Part shown: positions 42,950-51,487 of the stretch, one piece after another
Layout of the letters: each line of letters starts with the position of its first letter
How positions within the stretch are numbered: the first letter of the stretch is position 1
NCBI RefSeq assembly: GCF_034347405.1
Contig: NZ_CP133778.1
Span: 3,410,001-3,474,000, forward strand
Origin: Pseudomonas sp. CCC3.1
Lineage (GTDB): Bacteria > Pseudomonadota > Gammaproteobacteria > Pseudomonadales > Pseudomonadaceae
Reading direction: 5' to 3'
DNA: 64,000 nt
Position numbers and translations under genes: made by a program
Notes under the pieces: generated by a model
Told to the model about the DNA's origin: nothing
Databases searched by the model: none
Seen by the model: the letters and a program-made list of their open reading frames with translations, nothing else

Positions 42950-44332
42950 TTACTTGCCGGCGCGACGTGCGGCTTCCGGACCAAAGTCGCCGGGGGCAAA
43001 GCCGCCTTTGTTCAGCACGTAGCCGTTGCGCTGTTCGTTGATCAGGTTGAAGGCCAGGTAACTGCCCGCGTTCAAGTCGTGGTACAGGCCAACACCGGCC
43101 TGCCAGGTCTGGGTTTCCGGGGCATAGAAGTAGTTGACCATCGAGGTGCGCCACAGCTCGCCACGGTTGTCGTAGTTGTCACCCATGATCGGGAACCAGG
43201 TGTCTTCGTCGATGTACATCGTGCGCTTGGCGTACAGGTGGCGGTTACCGGGCTTGAGCACCCCTTCCAATACCCACACGCGGTGCAGTTCGTAACGCAT
43301 GTTGTCGGGGTTGATGTGGCCAGGCGTCAGCAAACTTGCGTACTTGAGATCGTTGGCGTGCAGGCGCGCAGTGTTGTACGGGATATACACTTCTTTTTTG
43401 CCGACGATGTTCCAGTTATAGCGCTGCGCTGAACCGTTGAAGATGCGCACTTCGTCGACTGTGATTGAGCCGCCGGAGCCCGGAAACGCCATGTCGAAAC
43501 CATACCCCGGCGACTGCCGGACGCGACGGGTGCCGGGGTCGTAGCGCCAGCTTTGGCGCGGCTCGGTTTTGTCGTTCCAGTATTCGGTGCCGGTGTTGAT
43601 TTCACCCTTGTCACGCTGGGGCAGCAGGGTTTCGTTGAGGTAGAACGAAGAGTTGCCAGTGGTCTCGCCGATCTTGCCCGGCTCAAGCCCCGGCGCCATG
43701 TTGCGCGAGTGCACACGGCCCCAGTTGATGTTGCCGTCCTTGAGCACGTAAGCGTTGTCCGAGGTGTATTCCTCGGTCCAGGCCCGAATGGTAAACAGTG
43801 AGGCATTTTTCAGCAGTTCAATGCCGTTTTGCGGGATCGGAAATGCAACCCCGCCAGTGCGTGCCACGACCCCTTCACCTTCGTCGACCAGTTTGGCAAT
43901 CGAGGCGTTTTCCAGGGTGGCTTTGCACACCGTGTCCGAAAAACGGAAGTCGCGGTGCGACGGGTAAATGGGCATGCGGAAGGTTTGCGGGTAGAGCTTG
44001 AACAGGGCTTTTTGCCCTTCGGACACGTGCGCCGAGTATTGATCCAGGTTTTGCGCAGTGATCACAAACAGGGGCTTTTCGTTGGGATACGGGTCGAGCG
44101 GATGCTTGCCGGTGCCCTCGAACTTCATACCCGGTGCGGCGCCCAGCCATTGGCCGGTATACGCCGGGATGGTGCCTTGGGCATTGCCTTCTTTTTGCGC
44201 GCCGACGCAGGTCAGGTCCTTGCCCAGCCGGGCAATCTGGTCGGCGGGAGCTTGGGCCAGGGTCAGCCCGCTGTAACTGTGCAAAGCCAGAACGACTGAC
44301 AACCAGCCGCCCATCTGAGTGATATGTCGCAT
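42950..44332 (-). CDS. DUF1329 family periplasmic/outer-membrane lipid-handling protein
   Basis: The 460-residue product has a signal peptide ending near LTLAQA. DUF1329 features are LTCVGAQKEGNAQGTIPAYT near residue 40, WRYDPGTRRVRQSPGYGFD near 265 and YAKRTMYIDEDTWFPIMGD near 365. The fold is thought to be LolB-like, suited to holding a greasy ligand. It is encoded between the DUF1302 and the MMPL genes on the same strand, so the three probably form one uptake or export route. AAAGGAGA precedes the ATG. Confidence 0.88.
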   Translation of the reverse strand: MRHITQMGGWLSVVLALHSYSGLTLAQAPADQIARLGKDLTCVGAQKEGNAQGTIPAYTGQWLGAAPGMKFEGTGKHPLDPYPNEKPLFVITAQNLDQYSAHVSEGQKALFKLYPQTFRMPIYPSHRDFRFSDTVCKATLENASIAKLVDEGEGVVARTGGVAFPIPQNGIELLKNASLFTIRAWTEEYTSDNAYVLKDGNINWGRVHSRNMAPGLEPGKIGETTGNSSFYLNETLLPQRDKGEINTGTEYWNDKTEPRQSWRYDPGTRRVRQSPGYGFDMAFPGSGGSITVDEVRIFNGSAQRYNWNIVGKKEVYIPYNTARLHANDLKYASLLTPGHINPDNMRYELHRVWVLEGVLKPGNRHLYAKRTMYIDEDTWFPIMGDNYDNRGELWRTSMVNYFYAPETQTWQAGVGLYHDLNAGSYLAFNLINEQRNGYVLNKGGFAPGDFGPEAARRAGK

Positions 44333-44414
44333 GGGGTTCTCCTTTCTTATGAGTCATGCAGAGATGTCGTGGGATTCGGCGTGACAGCGATGGCAGCACT
44401 TCAATGTGCCAGGC

Positions 44415-46826
44415 TCACCGCGCTGATTTCATCGCGGGCAAGCCCGCTCCCACAGAAGGCAAAGGGGATGACATTGAGACCAGCGGTTTGCCGAGGTTGA
44501 ACCACGCGGCCAGTGCCGGGAGCAGGAAGATCGCGCCCAGCACATTGACCATAAACATAAAGGCCAGCAGTACGCCCATGTCGGCCTGGAACTTGAGCGG
44601 CGCGAAGACCCAGGTGCACACCCCCAGCGACATGGTTACGGCAGTGAACACCGCCGCCGTGCCGCGCTGGCACATGGCGCGATAGAAGGCTTCGCGCAGG
44701 TTCTGGCCTTCGGCCATTTCGTGTTCGATGCGCTCGTAGAGGTAGATCCCGTAATCCACGCCCACCCCCACGCCCAAGGCCATGACCGGCAAGGTCGCGA
44801 CTTTGAGACCGATGCCCAGCAGCGCCATCAGTGCGTTGCACAGCACCGCGACAATCGCCAGCGGCACCAGAATGCACAGCACTGCGCGCACTGAGCGGAA
44901 GGTCAGCAAGCAGAACAGCGCGACCGAGAAAAACAACGCAGCCAGCATCACCACTTCGGCCTGTTTGACCGCTTCGTTGGACGCGGCCATCACCCCGATA
45001 TTGCCGCCCGCCAGTTTGAACGCCACGCCCGGCACCTGGATCGCGGCAATGATGCGCTTGGCCTCACTCAAAACGTGGGCCACGGTGGTGCCTTCGTGGT
45101 CGGTCAAAAACACCAGTATCTGCATGTACTGGCAGCCATCGGTCACCAAGCCCGAGTCCGGCGAGTAGGCATAGGCGCCCTGTTGCAAGCCTTGGGCAGA
45201 ACCCGGAATCGCCGCCCAGCGCGGGTTGCCTTCGTTGTTGCCGGCAATCACTTGCTTGCTCATGCCAGCCACACTTTGTACCGATTGCACGCCGCGCACT
45301 TCGCGCATCTTGAAATCGAAGGTCTCGACTGCGCGCATCACTGCCGGGTCAAGGCAGGCTTCGCTGCGATCACTGATGCTCAGGAACACCGACAGCACAT
45401 CCAGGCCAATCGAGTAATGGCTGATGATCTGCTGGTTGTCCTGGTTGTAGCGCGAGTCAGCGCGCAGTTCCGGGGCGCCGGAACCGATGTCTCCGACTGC
45501 CAGCTCCCGTGCTTTGTAAGCGCCCGCTGCCAACAGCAATAAGCTCAACCCGAACACCCAGAGCGCCGGGCCCGGTGTGGCCAGCGCGGACAGGCGCCAC
45601 CAGAGCGGGTGACGCCGGTCTGCCAGGCGCGCCTGGGCCGTCATCAGCCGTGGCTCCAGTGGCAGGTGGGCGATGATCAGCGGCAGCATGATCTTATTGG
45701 TGATGATCATCAGCATCACGCCGATGCAGGCGGTGACGCCGAGTTCATGAACGATGGGAATGTCGATCAGCATGATCACGCCAAACCCCAGCGCGTTCAT
45801 CAGCAACGCCAGCGCGCCGGGGATGAATATTTTACTGAAGGCCGCTTTCGCGGCGCTGACCGAGTCTCTGCCTGCCAGCACTTCCTGCTTCCAGGCGTTG
45901 GTCATTTGTACCGCATGGGACACGCCAATCGAGAAGATCAGGAACGGCACCAGAATCGACATCGGGTCGATCCCCAGCCCCAGCAAGGGCAACAGTCCGA
46001 GCAGCCAGATCACCGGGAGCAAAGCGACAAACAGCGCCACCAGGGTCAGGCGCAACGAGCGCGAATATAGCCACAGCAACGCGCCGGTAATCAGGAAGGC
46101 GACGGCGAAAAAGCCCATCACCGTGTTCAGTCCTTCGACCACATCGCCCACCAGCTTGGCGAAACCGACGATATTGATCTCGATGTTGTCGTTGCTGTAC
46201 TTGGCGCGAATGTCTTCAAGGCGCTGGGCGATTTGCACATAGCTCACCGGTTGCCCGGTCTTGGGGTCGGTGTCTTGCAGGTCGGCGCGCACCATTGCCG
46301 ATTTCAGGTCGTTGGCCAGCAGCCGACCAATCTGCCCGGAGCGCGCTGCATTGCTGCGCACTTGTTGCAAGTCTTCGGGGGTGGCGGCGTATTGCGGCGG
46401 CACTACCAGATCGCCGACGTAACCGTCTTCGGTGATTTCGATGTAGCGCACGTTGGGGGTGAACAGCGAGGTCACGCTGGGGCGACTGACGCCCGAGATA
46501 AAGAACACATCGTCGGTGACCTGTTGCAGGGTCTGGAGAAACTCGGGGTTGTAGAGGTCGCCCTGGCCTTTCCAATGCACGCTGACCAGCAGGCGATTGG
46601 CGCCGGTGAAGATCCGGCTGAAATCCAGAAAGTTGAGCATGTAGGCATGCCGAACCGGGATCTGTTTATTGAAGCCGGGGTCGAGCCGGACATGAGTGGC
46701 GCTGTAACCCAGCCCCAGGGTGAGCAGCATAAAGAGGCTCAGCAGCAACGTGCGCCGAGCCATCAACCACTCGGCGCAGCGATTCACGAAGCGCTGTGTC
46801 GCGGTGAGCTTAAGCGCGTCGGTCAT
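44415..46826 (-). CDS. MMPL/RND-family hydrophobic-compound transporter
   Basis: An 803-residue RND-superfamily protein with about 12 membrane helices in two repeats (one helix, then five, after each large periplasmic loop). MMPL-type features include LGLGIDPMSILVPFLIFSIG near residue 285, MTNAWKQEV, and ALGVGVGVDYGIYLYERIEHEM near 690, whose Asp and Tyr belong to the proton path. Proteins of this HpnN/MmpL-like group move lipids or sterols. The last dozen residues (VGAGLPAMKSAR) are read from a REP repeat. It is the first gene of the MMPL-DUF1329-DUF1302 operon. Confidence 0.9.
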   Translation of the reverse strand: MTDALKLTATQRFVNRCAEWLMARRTLLLSLFMLLTLGLGYSATHVRLDPGFNKQIPVRHAYMLNFLDFSRIFTGANRLLVSVHWKGQGDLYNPEFLQTLQQVTDDVFFISGVSRPSVTSLFTPNVRYIEITEDGYVGDLVVPPQYAATPEDLQQVRSNAARSGQIGRLLANDLKSAMVRADLQDTDPKTGQPVSYVQIAQRLEDIRAKYSNDNIEINIVGFAKLVGDVVEGLNTVMGFFAVAFLITGALLWLYSRSLRLTLVALFVALLPVIWLLGLLPLLGLGIDPMSILVPFLIFSIGVSHAVQMTNAWKQEVLAGRDSVSAAKAAFSKIFIPGALALLMNALGFGVIMLIDIPIVHELGVTACIGVMLMIITNKIMLPLIIAHLPLEPRLMTAQARLADRRHPLWWRLSALATPGPALWVFGLSLLLLAAGAYKARELAVGDIGSGAPELRADSRYNQDNQQIISHYSIGLDVLSVFLSISDRSEACLDPAVMRAVETFDFKMREVRGVQSVQSVAGMSKQVIAGNNEGNPRWAAIPGSAQGLQQGAYAYSPDSGLVTDGCQYMQILVFLTDHEGTTVAHVLSEAKRIIAAIQVPGVAFKLAGGNIGVMAASNEAVKQAEVVMLAALFFSVALFCLLTFRSVRAVLCILVPLAIVAVLCNALMALLGIGLKVATLPVMALGVGVGVDYGIYLYERIEHEMAEGQNLREAFYRAMCQRGTAAVFTAVTMSLGVCTWVFAPLKFQADMGVLLAFMFMVNVLGAIFLLPALAAWFNLGKPLVSMSSPLPSVGAGLPAMKSAR
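44431..44455. repeat. Single REP inside the 3' end of the MMPL gene
   Basis: ATCGCGGGCAAGCCCGCTCC followed by CACAG is a standard Pseudomonas REP half. It lies within the coding sequence and provides the final codons before the stop at 44415. Confidence 0.75.
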
Positions 46827-47117
46827 TTCGACCTCGCACAGCGATTAAAAAGACGACAGCGCCCATGCTCACGATCCCTCGCACACTTTTTATTATTCGT
46901 GGCGCGGGTCTGTTCAGCCCGGCCGCGTTATGTGCGACCGATCATCAAGGCCGATCAGGGCGTGTACATCGTCCATTAGGCCTAGGCTGTTTGAGGGGCA
47001 AAATACGGAGAGGCATGTGTAGTCGCTGCCGCAGACTGAACATAAGGGCCAAAGAACCTTGGCTAGCTCTTTACAACCATGGGCTGCTGCGCAACCCATC
47101 GCGGCCTTCGTCAGCGA
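46827..47117. other. Intergenic region before the MMPL operon
   Basis: About 290 bases without a supported gene. It must contain the promoter of the MMPL-DUF1329-DUF1302 operon. Near 47080-47100 the self-complementary ATGGGCTGCTGCGCAACCCAT could form a hairpin ending the small-gene pair upstream, but it has no U-tract. Open frames across it look like chance. Confidence 0.4.
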
Positions 47118-47324
47118 CTACCGATTTTCGCGGTTCATCTGCAAGCGCTGCAGTTCGCGGCGAACCATGCTTGCGTATTCAGCGGGGCGTAAGGTGTAGA
47201 GCTGCCCCGCCACCCAAGTCAGCCAGGCGCTTTTCAGTACGGGCTGTTGGGCAAATAATTCGGCAGCCTTGGCCTGGGCTTGCGCAAGGTACTGCTGATG
47301 AAACTCGCTACGCGTGGCTGTCAC
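47118..47324 (-). CDS. Small protein of unknown function, coupled to the upstream gene
   Basis: A 68-residue, helix-rich protein containing AQAQAKAAELFAQQPVLKSA and ending RELQRLQMNRENR. I do not recognise a family. The GTG start overlaps the stop of the upstream gene as GTGA, which is good evidence that it is real and translated together with it. No signal peptide or membrane helix is seen. Confidence 0.65.
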   Translation of the reverse strand: MTATRSEFHQQYLAQAQAKAAELFAQQPVLKSAWLTWVAGQLYTLRPAEYASMVRRELQRLQMNRENR

Positions 47325-47791
47325 TCTTTGCTGGCCTTGAACGTGAGTTCACCCTTGGGCCACTTGGCAACTTTGGTGGTCACTGCTTTCAAGGTTTTGC
47401 TCAAGCCGCCTTCGAGTTGCTCGTTGGCTGCAAACACCAGCATCACGGTCTGGCCTTCCTTGAAGACAATACCTTCGCCCAAAGGCGAACTGACGTAGGC
47501 ATAGTCACCGATGCCATACACCGTCATTTTGATTTCACGAAACTTGATGTCCAGCTTGCCGCCTTCACGGCTCGGCATCACCGCGGCGCTGAAATGATCG
47601 CCGACCTTTAACTTCAGGCCAGGCTTGTCGTCTACCACCAGCGCTGTTTCGGTGTCGATTTCAGCGATGTAAATACCTTCTGCCGTTTGTTCGGTGACAT
47701 ACACAAAGCGGGACTGGAACATTTTGACCAACCGTGCCCGCAAGTCACCCAACACAAATAATGCATGCATCTCCAAATTGCTGACTGCCAA
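47321..47791 (-). CDS. Conserved-looking hypothetical protein, 156 residues
   Basis: A soluble, beta-rich protein of 156 residues with TAEGIYIAEIDTETALVVDD near 35 and VGDHFSAAVMPSREGGKLDI near 60; it could be a small barrel-type domain, but no family is recognised. The start is a TTG at 47791, with GAGGGC 8 bases upstream; an ATG at 47770 has GGAG directly against it. It leads a two-gene unit with the 68-residue gene. Codon use fits the chromosome. Confidence 0.7.
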   Translation of the reverse strand: MAVSNLEMHALFVLGDLRARLVKMFQSRFVYVTEQTAEGIYIAEIDTETALVVDDKPGLKLKVGDHFSAAVMPSREGGKLDIKFREIKMTVYGIGDYAYVSSPLGEGIVFKEGQTVMLVFAANEQLEGGLSKTLKAVTTKVAKWPKGELTFKASKE

Positions 47792-48260
47792 CGAAAAGCC
47801 CTCGATATTAAAAAGTTAAACTGCCCGCCAAAAAACAGGCAGCCGAAAAAAAGCCTCAGCCACCAGGTTAAAAACCCGCGTACGACAAGGTGACCTGACT
47901 GCTGGAGTCAGGGGTGGCATGTGACATCAAGATAATGGATTTCCGCCTGAACTATCCCGGCAAACAATCGCCAGGGCTTGAAGGAAATTATCCAAGGCTG
48001 TGTTCGCGTTGATCGGCTTACACACAGTCGGGCGCGCTATTCTACCGACTCATGCCCGAGGATGGGTATACACATCCGCTGTTCAATTAGGCAAACGGTT
48101 TATTTTCTGCCCGATTGCGTCTGTATTCAACAAGGCTTTCGTCGTACCGATGTGTTAACTGCGCCACGAGAGGCCAACTACTGCCATACTTGCGCAAAAT
48201 TCGGCCTGGCCTATGCCGCCAGGTTGGCTGGACTCTATTACTTGCAAGGGATAGTGACAC
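47792..48260. other. Intergenic region between divergent small genes
   Basis: About 470 bases. It holds the promoters of the minus-strand pair and of the 76-residue gene. The inverted CTGCCCGCCAAAAAACAGGCAG near 47820 could form a hairpin within the leader of the minus-strand pair. A frame of 96 codons at 47978-48268 is rich in Arg and Cys and not convincing. I see no tRNA or known riboswitch. Confidence 0.4.
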
Positions 48261-48491
48261 GTGACTGAATTTGATATTGGCGAGTATTTTATCCGCGGTG
48301 ACTTCAAAGAAGTCGATGGCGAATTTCAGGCAGTGATCGTGATGCGGCCAAAACCACCCCTGACCAAGCTCACCTACCACCAGGTCGAAAAGGATCGTTG
48401 GTTCAAGACCTCAGAGTCAGCAAAAATTGCTGGCATGGAGTCCGCCAAGCAATTGAAAGAAGCCGTCGACGCAGGCGCTCTTAACGTTTAA
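48261..48491 (+). CDS. Small hypothetical protein, 76 residues
   Basis: The protein begins MTEFDIGEYFIRGDFKEVD and contains VIVMRPKPPLTKLTYHQV, reading like a compact mixed alpha/beta protein. The start is GTG at 48261. Unrecognised family, but composition and charge pattern look genuine. It is followed by the DUF2789 gene on the same strand after 102 bases. Confidence 0.6.
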   Translation: MTEFDIGEYFIRGDFKEVDGEFQAVIVMRPKPPLTKLTYHQVEKDRWFKTSESAKIAGMESAKQLKEAVDAGALNV

Positions 48492-48593
48492 CGGCAATCG
48501 TCTCGTTTCCAATTGAGCTAGGCTGGTCTCGAACTCTTTGCGTTCAAAGGTCTCAGATGCACAGACCCGGCCCATTCACTTAAGGAAATGAAC

Positions 48594-48830
48594 ATGGACG
48601 ACACGGCTATCACCCTGCAAAACCTGTTTGAGCAACTGGGATTATCGTCTGACGAAGCTGCGATTACCGCGTTCATTGACTCCAACAGATTGCCTGAAGA
48701 CGTCAAGTTGGCCGATGCCGACATTTGGACAAAGGCTCAATCCCAATTACTGAAAGAAAAACTTCTGGCTGATGACAATTGGGCCATGGTTATCGACGAA
48801 TTGAATACGCGCCTGCATCAAGCGTGCTGA
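48594..48830 (+). CDS. DUF2789 family protein
   Basis: A 78-residue acidic helical protein: TLQNLFEQLGLSSDEAAITA, then FIDSNRLPEDVKL, then WTKAQSQLLKEKLLADDNWA. This is the DUF2789 pattern found in gamma-proteobacteria, function unknown. The ATG at 48594 is chosen because AAGGA lies 6-7 bases upstream; the ATG at 48588 abuts the site. Its end overlaps the convergent small gene by 13 bases. Confidence 0.78.
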   Translation: MDDTAITLQNLFEQLGLSSDEAAITAFIDSNRLPEDVKLADADIWTKAQSQLLKEKLLADDNWAMVIDELNTRLHQAC

Positions 48831-49036
48831 GCATGCATTCGCACCGCTGAACGGTTGGCGCTTAGCTGCGCCAGCCAGGCGGCACGACACTCTTCAGCTT
48901 CTACGCGACTGGAAAAGGCCGTGCCACGTTGCTCGCCGTTTACCAGCACGACCCAGCAAGCCTTTTTGCCGATAGCGCGCAAGCTTTCAGGGACACCGCT
49001 GCCGATCATTACTGCCACATCAACCTGGTTGGTCAT
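48818..49036 (-). CDS. Small hypothetical protein, 72 residues
   Basis: The product begins MTNQVDVAVMIGSGVPESLR and has GKKACWVVLVNGEQRGTAF with SSRVEAEECRAAWLAQL at the C-terminal side: two beta strands then a helix. GGAG lies 8 bases before the ATG at 49036. I do not know the family. It is convergent with and slightly overlaps the DUF2789 gene. Confidence 0.6.
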   Translation of the reverse strand: MTNQVDVAVMIGSGVPESLRAIGKKACWVVLVNGEQRGTAFSSRVEAEECRAAWLAQLSANRSAVRMHAQHA

Positions 49037-49162
49037 GATGCTTACTCCACACATTTAGTTAGCCACCTAACGATGCTGGCTATCTTAGTGGCTAACTGCC
49101 TGCGGAAAAAGCTATGTACCGCATAGATGCGTTGCATGACTTGTAACAATCCGCGCGTCCGC

Positions 49163-50506
49163 TTAAGCCAAGGCTGTCTCATGTTGCTCATAAACCAGGC
49201 GCCCACCCTCTTGGGGGCGATTGAAAAAAGCCTGGTCCACCACGCCCTCACCCGCGCCAACTGCGGCGTTCCAGTGTGCCGATTGATGGATGTAACGCTG
49301 GCGCAGCAGGCGCTCTTCTTGTGCGGTCAGTGCAATTGCACCTTCACGCACCTGAGCCTGAAGCCTGGCCTCAATGGACTGCAGTTCGTCGGGTAAACCG
49401 GCCTCTGCCTCGGCCAATGCCGCGAACGGAACGCCTTGCTCACACGCCAGGCGATGCATGATGCGCAGGTAAACACGCGACAATTGGCCAAACACCCGAC
49501 GTTGCATATAGACCGCCGCCTGTACCTGCTGCATCGGGTCTTCGCGGCTGGCTTCACGACGTGCAGCGCTGCGCACTTCCAGCAGTCGATCCGGGTCGCT
49601 GGGGTCCAGCAGGTCCTTGGCTTGCCATTGCACAAGCTCTGCGGTCGCACTTTGCCAGGCGTGGGTCAAGATAAGCGGCGTGGACGGGCTGACCCGATTG
49701 GTCTGCCAGCGGGTCAAAAACACTTGTTCGGTCATTTGCGCCGGGTACCCACCGCCTACGTCTGCATGCACGCCGGGCACGGCGATCTCCATTGGCCACT
49801 GCGGGGCGATGCGGCTCAATGAATAATTGCTCCGCTGCTCGTCGCGCGCAGTCAGTTGCACCACGTGTTGCGCGCAGTCAGGGCTGAGATACAGATTTAG
49901 ACCGGGGTTGATGTCATCGCTGATGTTGCCCAGATCTGCCAGCCCACCCATGGCGGCGACGGTGTCGAACAAACCGATAAAAACGATCACGCACTCAAAA
50001 TCAGGCGCCAGCGCAAATTGTGATTTAAAAGCAGTGTTATTGATCCGATTGGCAAAGTGCCGGGCCGCCGCCGCTCCGCGACTGAAGCCAAAAATATCCA
50101 GTTGCAAACGGCACAAGGTCGATGGCGCCACACCCTGCAAAAAGTGCGTCAGGCACTCAACCAGTTGGCCGTAGGCCTGCTCAGCCTTGCCCAGCACCCC
50201 GCTGCTGCCACGCCCGTAACTCTGCGCCGGAAAGCGCGTGTCAGAGCCACCCGTCGTCGTGCCGATGCCACTGATGTAGAGCGAGGTGACCGCGTTGCCA
50301 TCTGCATCGAATGCCTGTTGCGCAGGGTAATGCTGATGCAGTGCAGCGATATTAGTCGTGACATTGGCGTAGCTGCTGTCAGCGTCAACCTTCAGGCCGC
50401 GTGCTTGGCGCGCCAGCCCCTCTGCGCTGTTGAATTGATTGTTGGCCGTTCCATCAAAGAAAACACCAACGCGCAACACGTGCCCTGTGTTGCTTGAATC
50501 ACCCAT
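49163..50506 (-). CDS. DUF2235 domain (Tle1-like) phospholipase/hydrolase
   Basis: A 447-residue alpha/beta hydrolase. RVGVFFDGTANN near residue 15 opens the DUF2235 domain. The nucleophile Ser142 lies in IFGFSRGAAAARHFANRI, the G-F-S-R-G elbow of the Tle1 phospholipase A2 family, and GVHADVGGGYP near 245 holds the acid/His region. Tle1 proteins are usually type VI secretion effectors, but no vgrG, PAAR, Hcp or immunity-like lipoprotein gene is adjacent, and no signal peptide is seen. The start at 50506 has AAGG upstream; a GTG three codons earlier is possible. Confidence 0.85.
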   Translation of the reverse strand: MGDSSNTGHVLRVGVFFDGTANNQFNSAEGLARQARGLKVDADSSYANVTTNIAALHQHYPAQQAFDADGNAVTSLYISGIGTTTGGSDTRFPAQSYGRGSSGVLGKAEQAYGQLVECLTHFLQGVAPSTLCRLQLDIFGFSRGAAAARHFANRINNTAFKSQFALAPDFECVIVFIGLFDTVAAMGGLADLGNISDDINPGLNLYLSPDCAQHVVQLTARDEQRSNYSLSRIAPQWPMEIAVPGVHADVGGGYPAQMTEQVFLTRWQTNRVSPSTPLILTHAWQSATAELVQWQAKDLLDPSDPDRLLEVRSAARREASREDPMQQVQAAVYMQRRVFGQLSRVYLRIMHRLACEQGVPFAALAEAEAGLPDELQSIEARLQAQVREGAIALTAQEERLLRQRYIHQSAHWNAAVGAGEGVVDQAFFNRPQEGGRLVYEQHETALA

Positions 50507-50702
50507 GAATTTCACCCTTGATCAAATCGGCCACACGAAAAAGTGCCGCGCAACTATAAGGGTGCTCAACCGAAGCCAGTCACTCAATGTCGGCAACGTG
50601 TAAGACAGGGTTTTACAACGAGGAGATGGGCAGCAAGGCGAACGCTTGCAGGGCCCGACAGCTACCAGGACCGCTTGGCGCGGCCCCGGCAAGGTCAAGC
50701 AC

Positions 50703-51107
50703 TCAGGCTTGACGCTGGTGCTTGTCGATTTGCTCGTGACGCTCTTGAGCTTCGATGCAGTACTTGGTAGTCGGGCTGATCAGCAGGCGCTTGAGGCCAA
50801 TCGCGTCACCGCTGTCATCACACCAGCCAAAGTCGTCGGCTCTGATGCGATCCAGCGCTTGTTCCAATTGAGGCAGCATGCGTTGATCACGATCGATGGA
50901 GTTCACCAACCAGGTGCGCTCTTCTTCAACCGAAGCGGCGTCCGCAGGATCAGCCGGAGTGTCCAGACTTTCGATCGCAATGCGGTTTTGCTCAATACGT
51001 TCGTGAGTCTCAACCTTCATGGCTTGCAACAGCTCAGTGAAAAAAGCCAGTTGCTCGGCATTCATGTAGTCATCCGCCGGCATGGCCAGCAACTTATCCT
51101 TTGTCAT
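50703..51107 (-). CDS. DksA/TraR family protein with a two-cysteine finger
   Basis: A 134-residue DksA-like protein: coiled coil at about 20-90, with DTPADPADAASVEEE at the tip region, followed by the finger with C96 in FGWCDDSG and C117 in TTKYCIEAQE. Canonical DksA has four zinc cysteines; here the other two positions are Ser and Ala, as in the zinc-independent DksA2 kind. It should bind the RNA polymerase secondary channel and help ppGpp control. The ATG at 51107 is preferred. Which Pseudomonas paralogue this is cannot be settled by eye. Confidence 0.88.
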   Translation of the reverse strand: MTKDKLLAMPADDYMNAEQLAFFTELLQAMKVETHERIEQNRIAIESLDTPADPADAASVEEERTWLVNSIDRDQRMLPQLEQALDRIRADDFGWCDDSGDAIGLKRLLISPTTKYCIEAQERHEQIDKHQRQA

Positions 51108-51487
51108 TGATTTCTCTATAAAAAATACGTGCATTAAGGCGAATTAGGGAGCGTTCTGACCGATCTTCATCCAAACCAGTTAGGTGCCATCTATTTCAAG
51201 CGCCACCCGGCACTCAATTTACGAGGGGCGGCAGTCTAAGGCCGACTTATCGAGTCAGCAACTGAAATGACAGCTATTTGTCCAGCAAAACATGGAAAAT
51301 GACGAAAAGCGGCCTTCACAGGCGTCAGTGGAGTGCGTTTATAGCAAGAAATTCAACGGCGCAGCTGAAATATCGATTCAGCGAACAGGCCCTGAATGGC
51401 TGGCCAGGATTTTTTGAACGCCTACGCTGTAGACTGCGCTCGCCAAACTGCTACCTGCCCTGCAAGCGCCATCTCAAGGACGCACTT
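51108..51487. other. Intergenic region between DksA-like and RpiR genes
   Basis: About 380 bases containing both divergent promoters. The RpiR frame stays open back to 51278, but that stretch has no ribosome site and poor protein character. No RNA gene recognised. Confidence 0.4.

Noticed and set aside
30927..46826. Genomic island carrying the catabolic cluster
   Set aside because: No integrase, tRNA, attachment repeats or shift in base composition is visible at the borders, so recent transfer cannot be claimed from this window.
47978..48268. 96-codon frame in the intergenic region
   Set aside because: It is Arg- and Cys-rich without strand or helix pattern, and no ribosome site; it also overlaps the better-supported gene at 48261.
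51278..51487. 70-codon N-terminal extension of the RpiR regulator
   Set aside because: The family begins near the 51488 ATG, which has AAGGA at proper spacing. The extension has no ribosome site and an unlikely composition.
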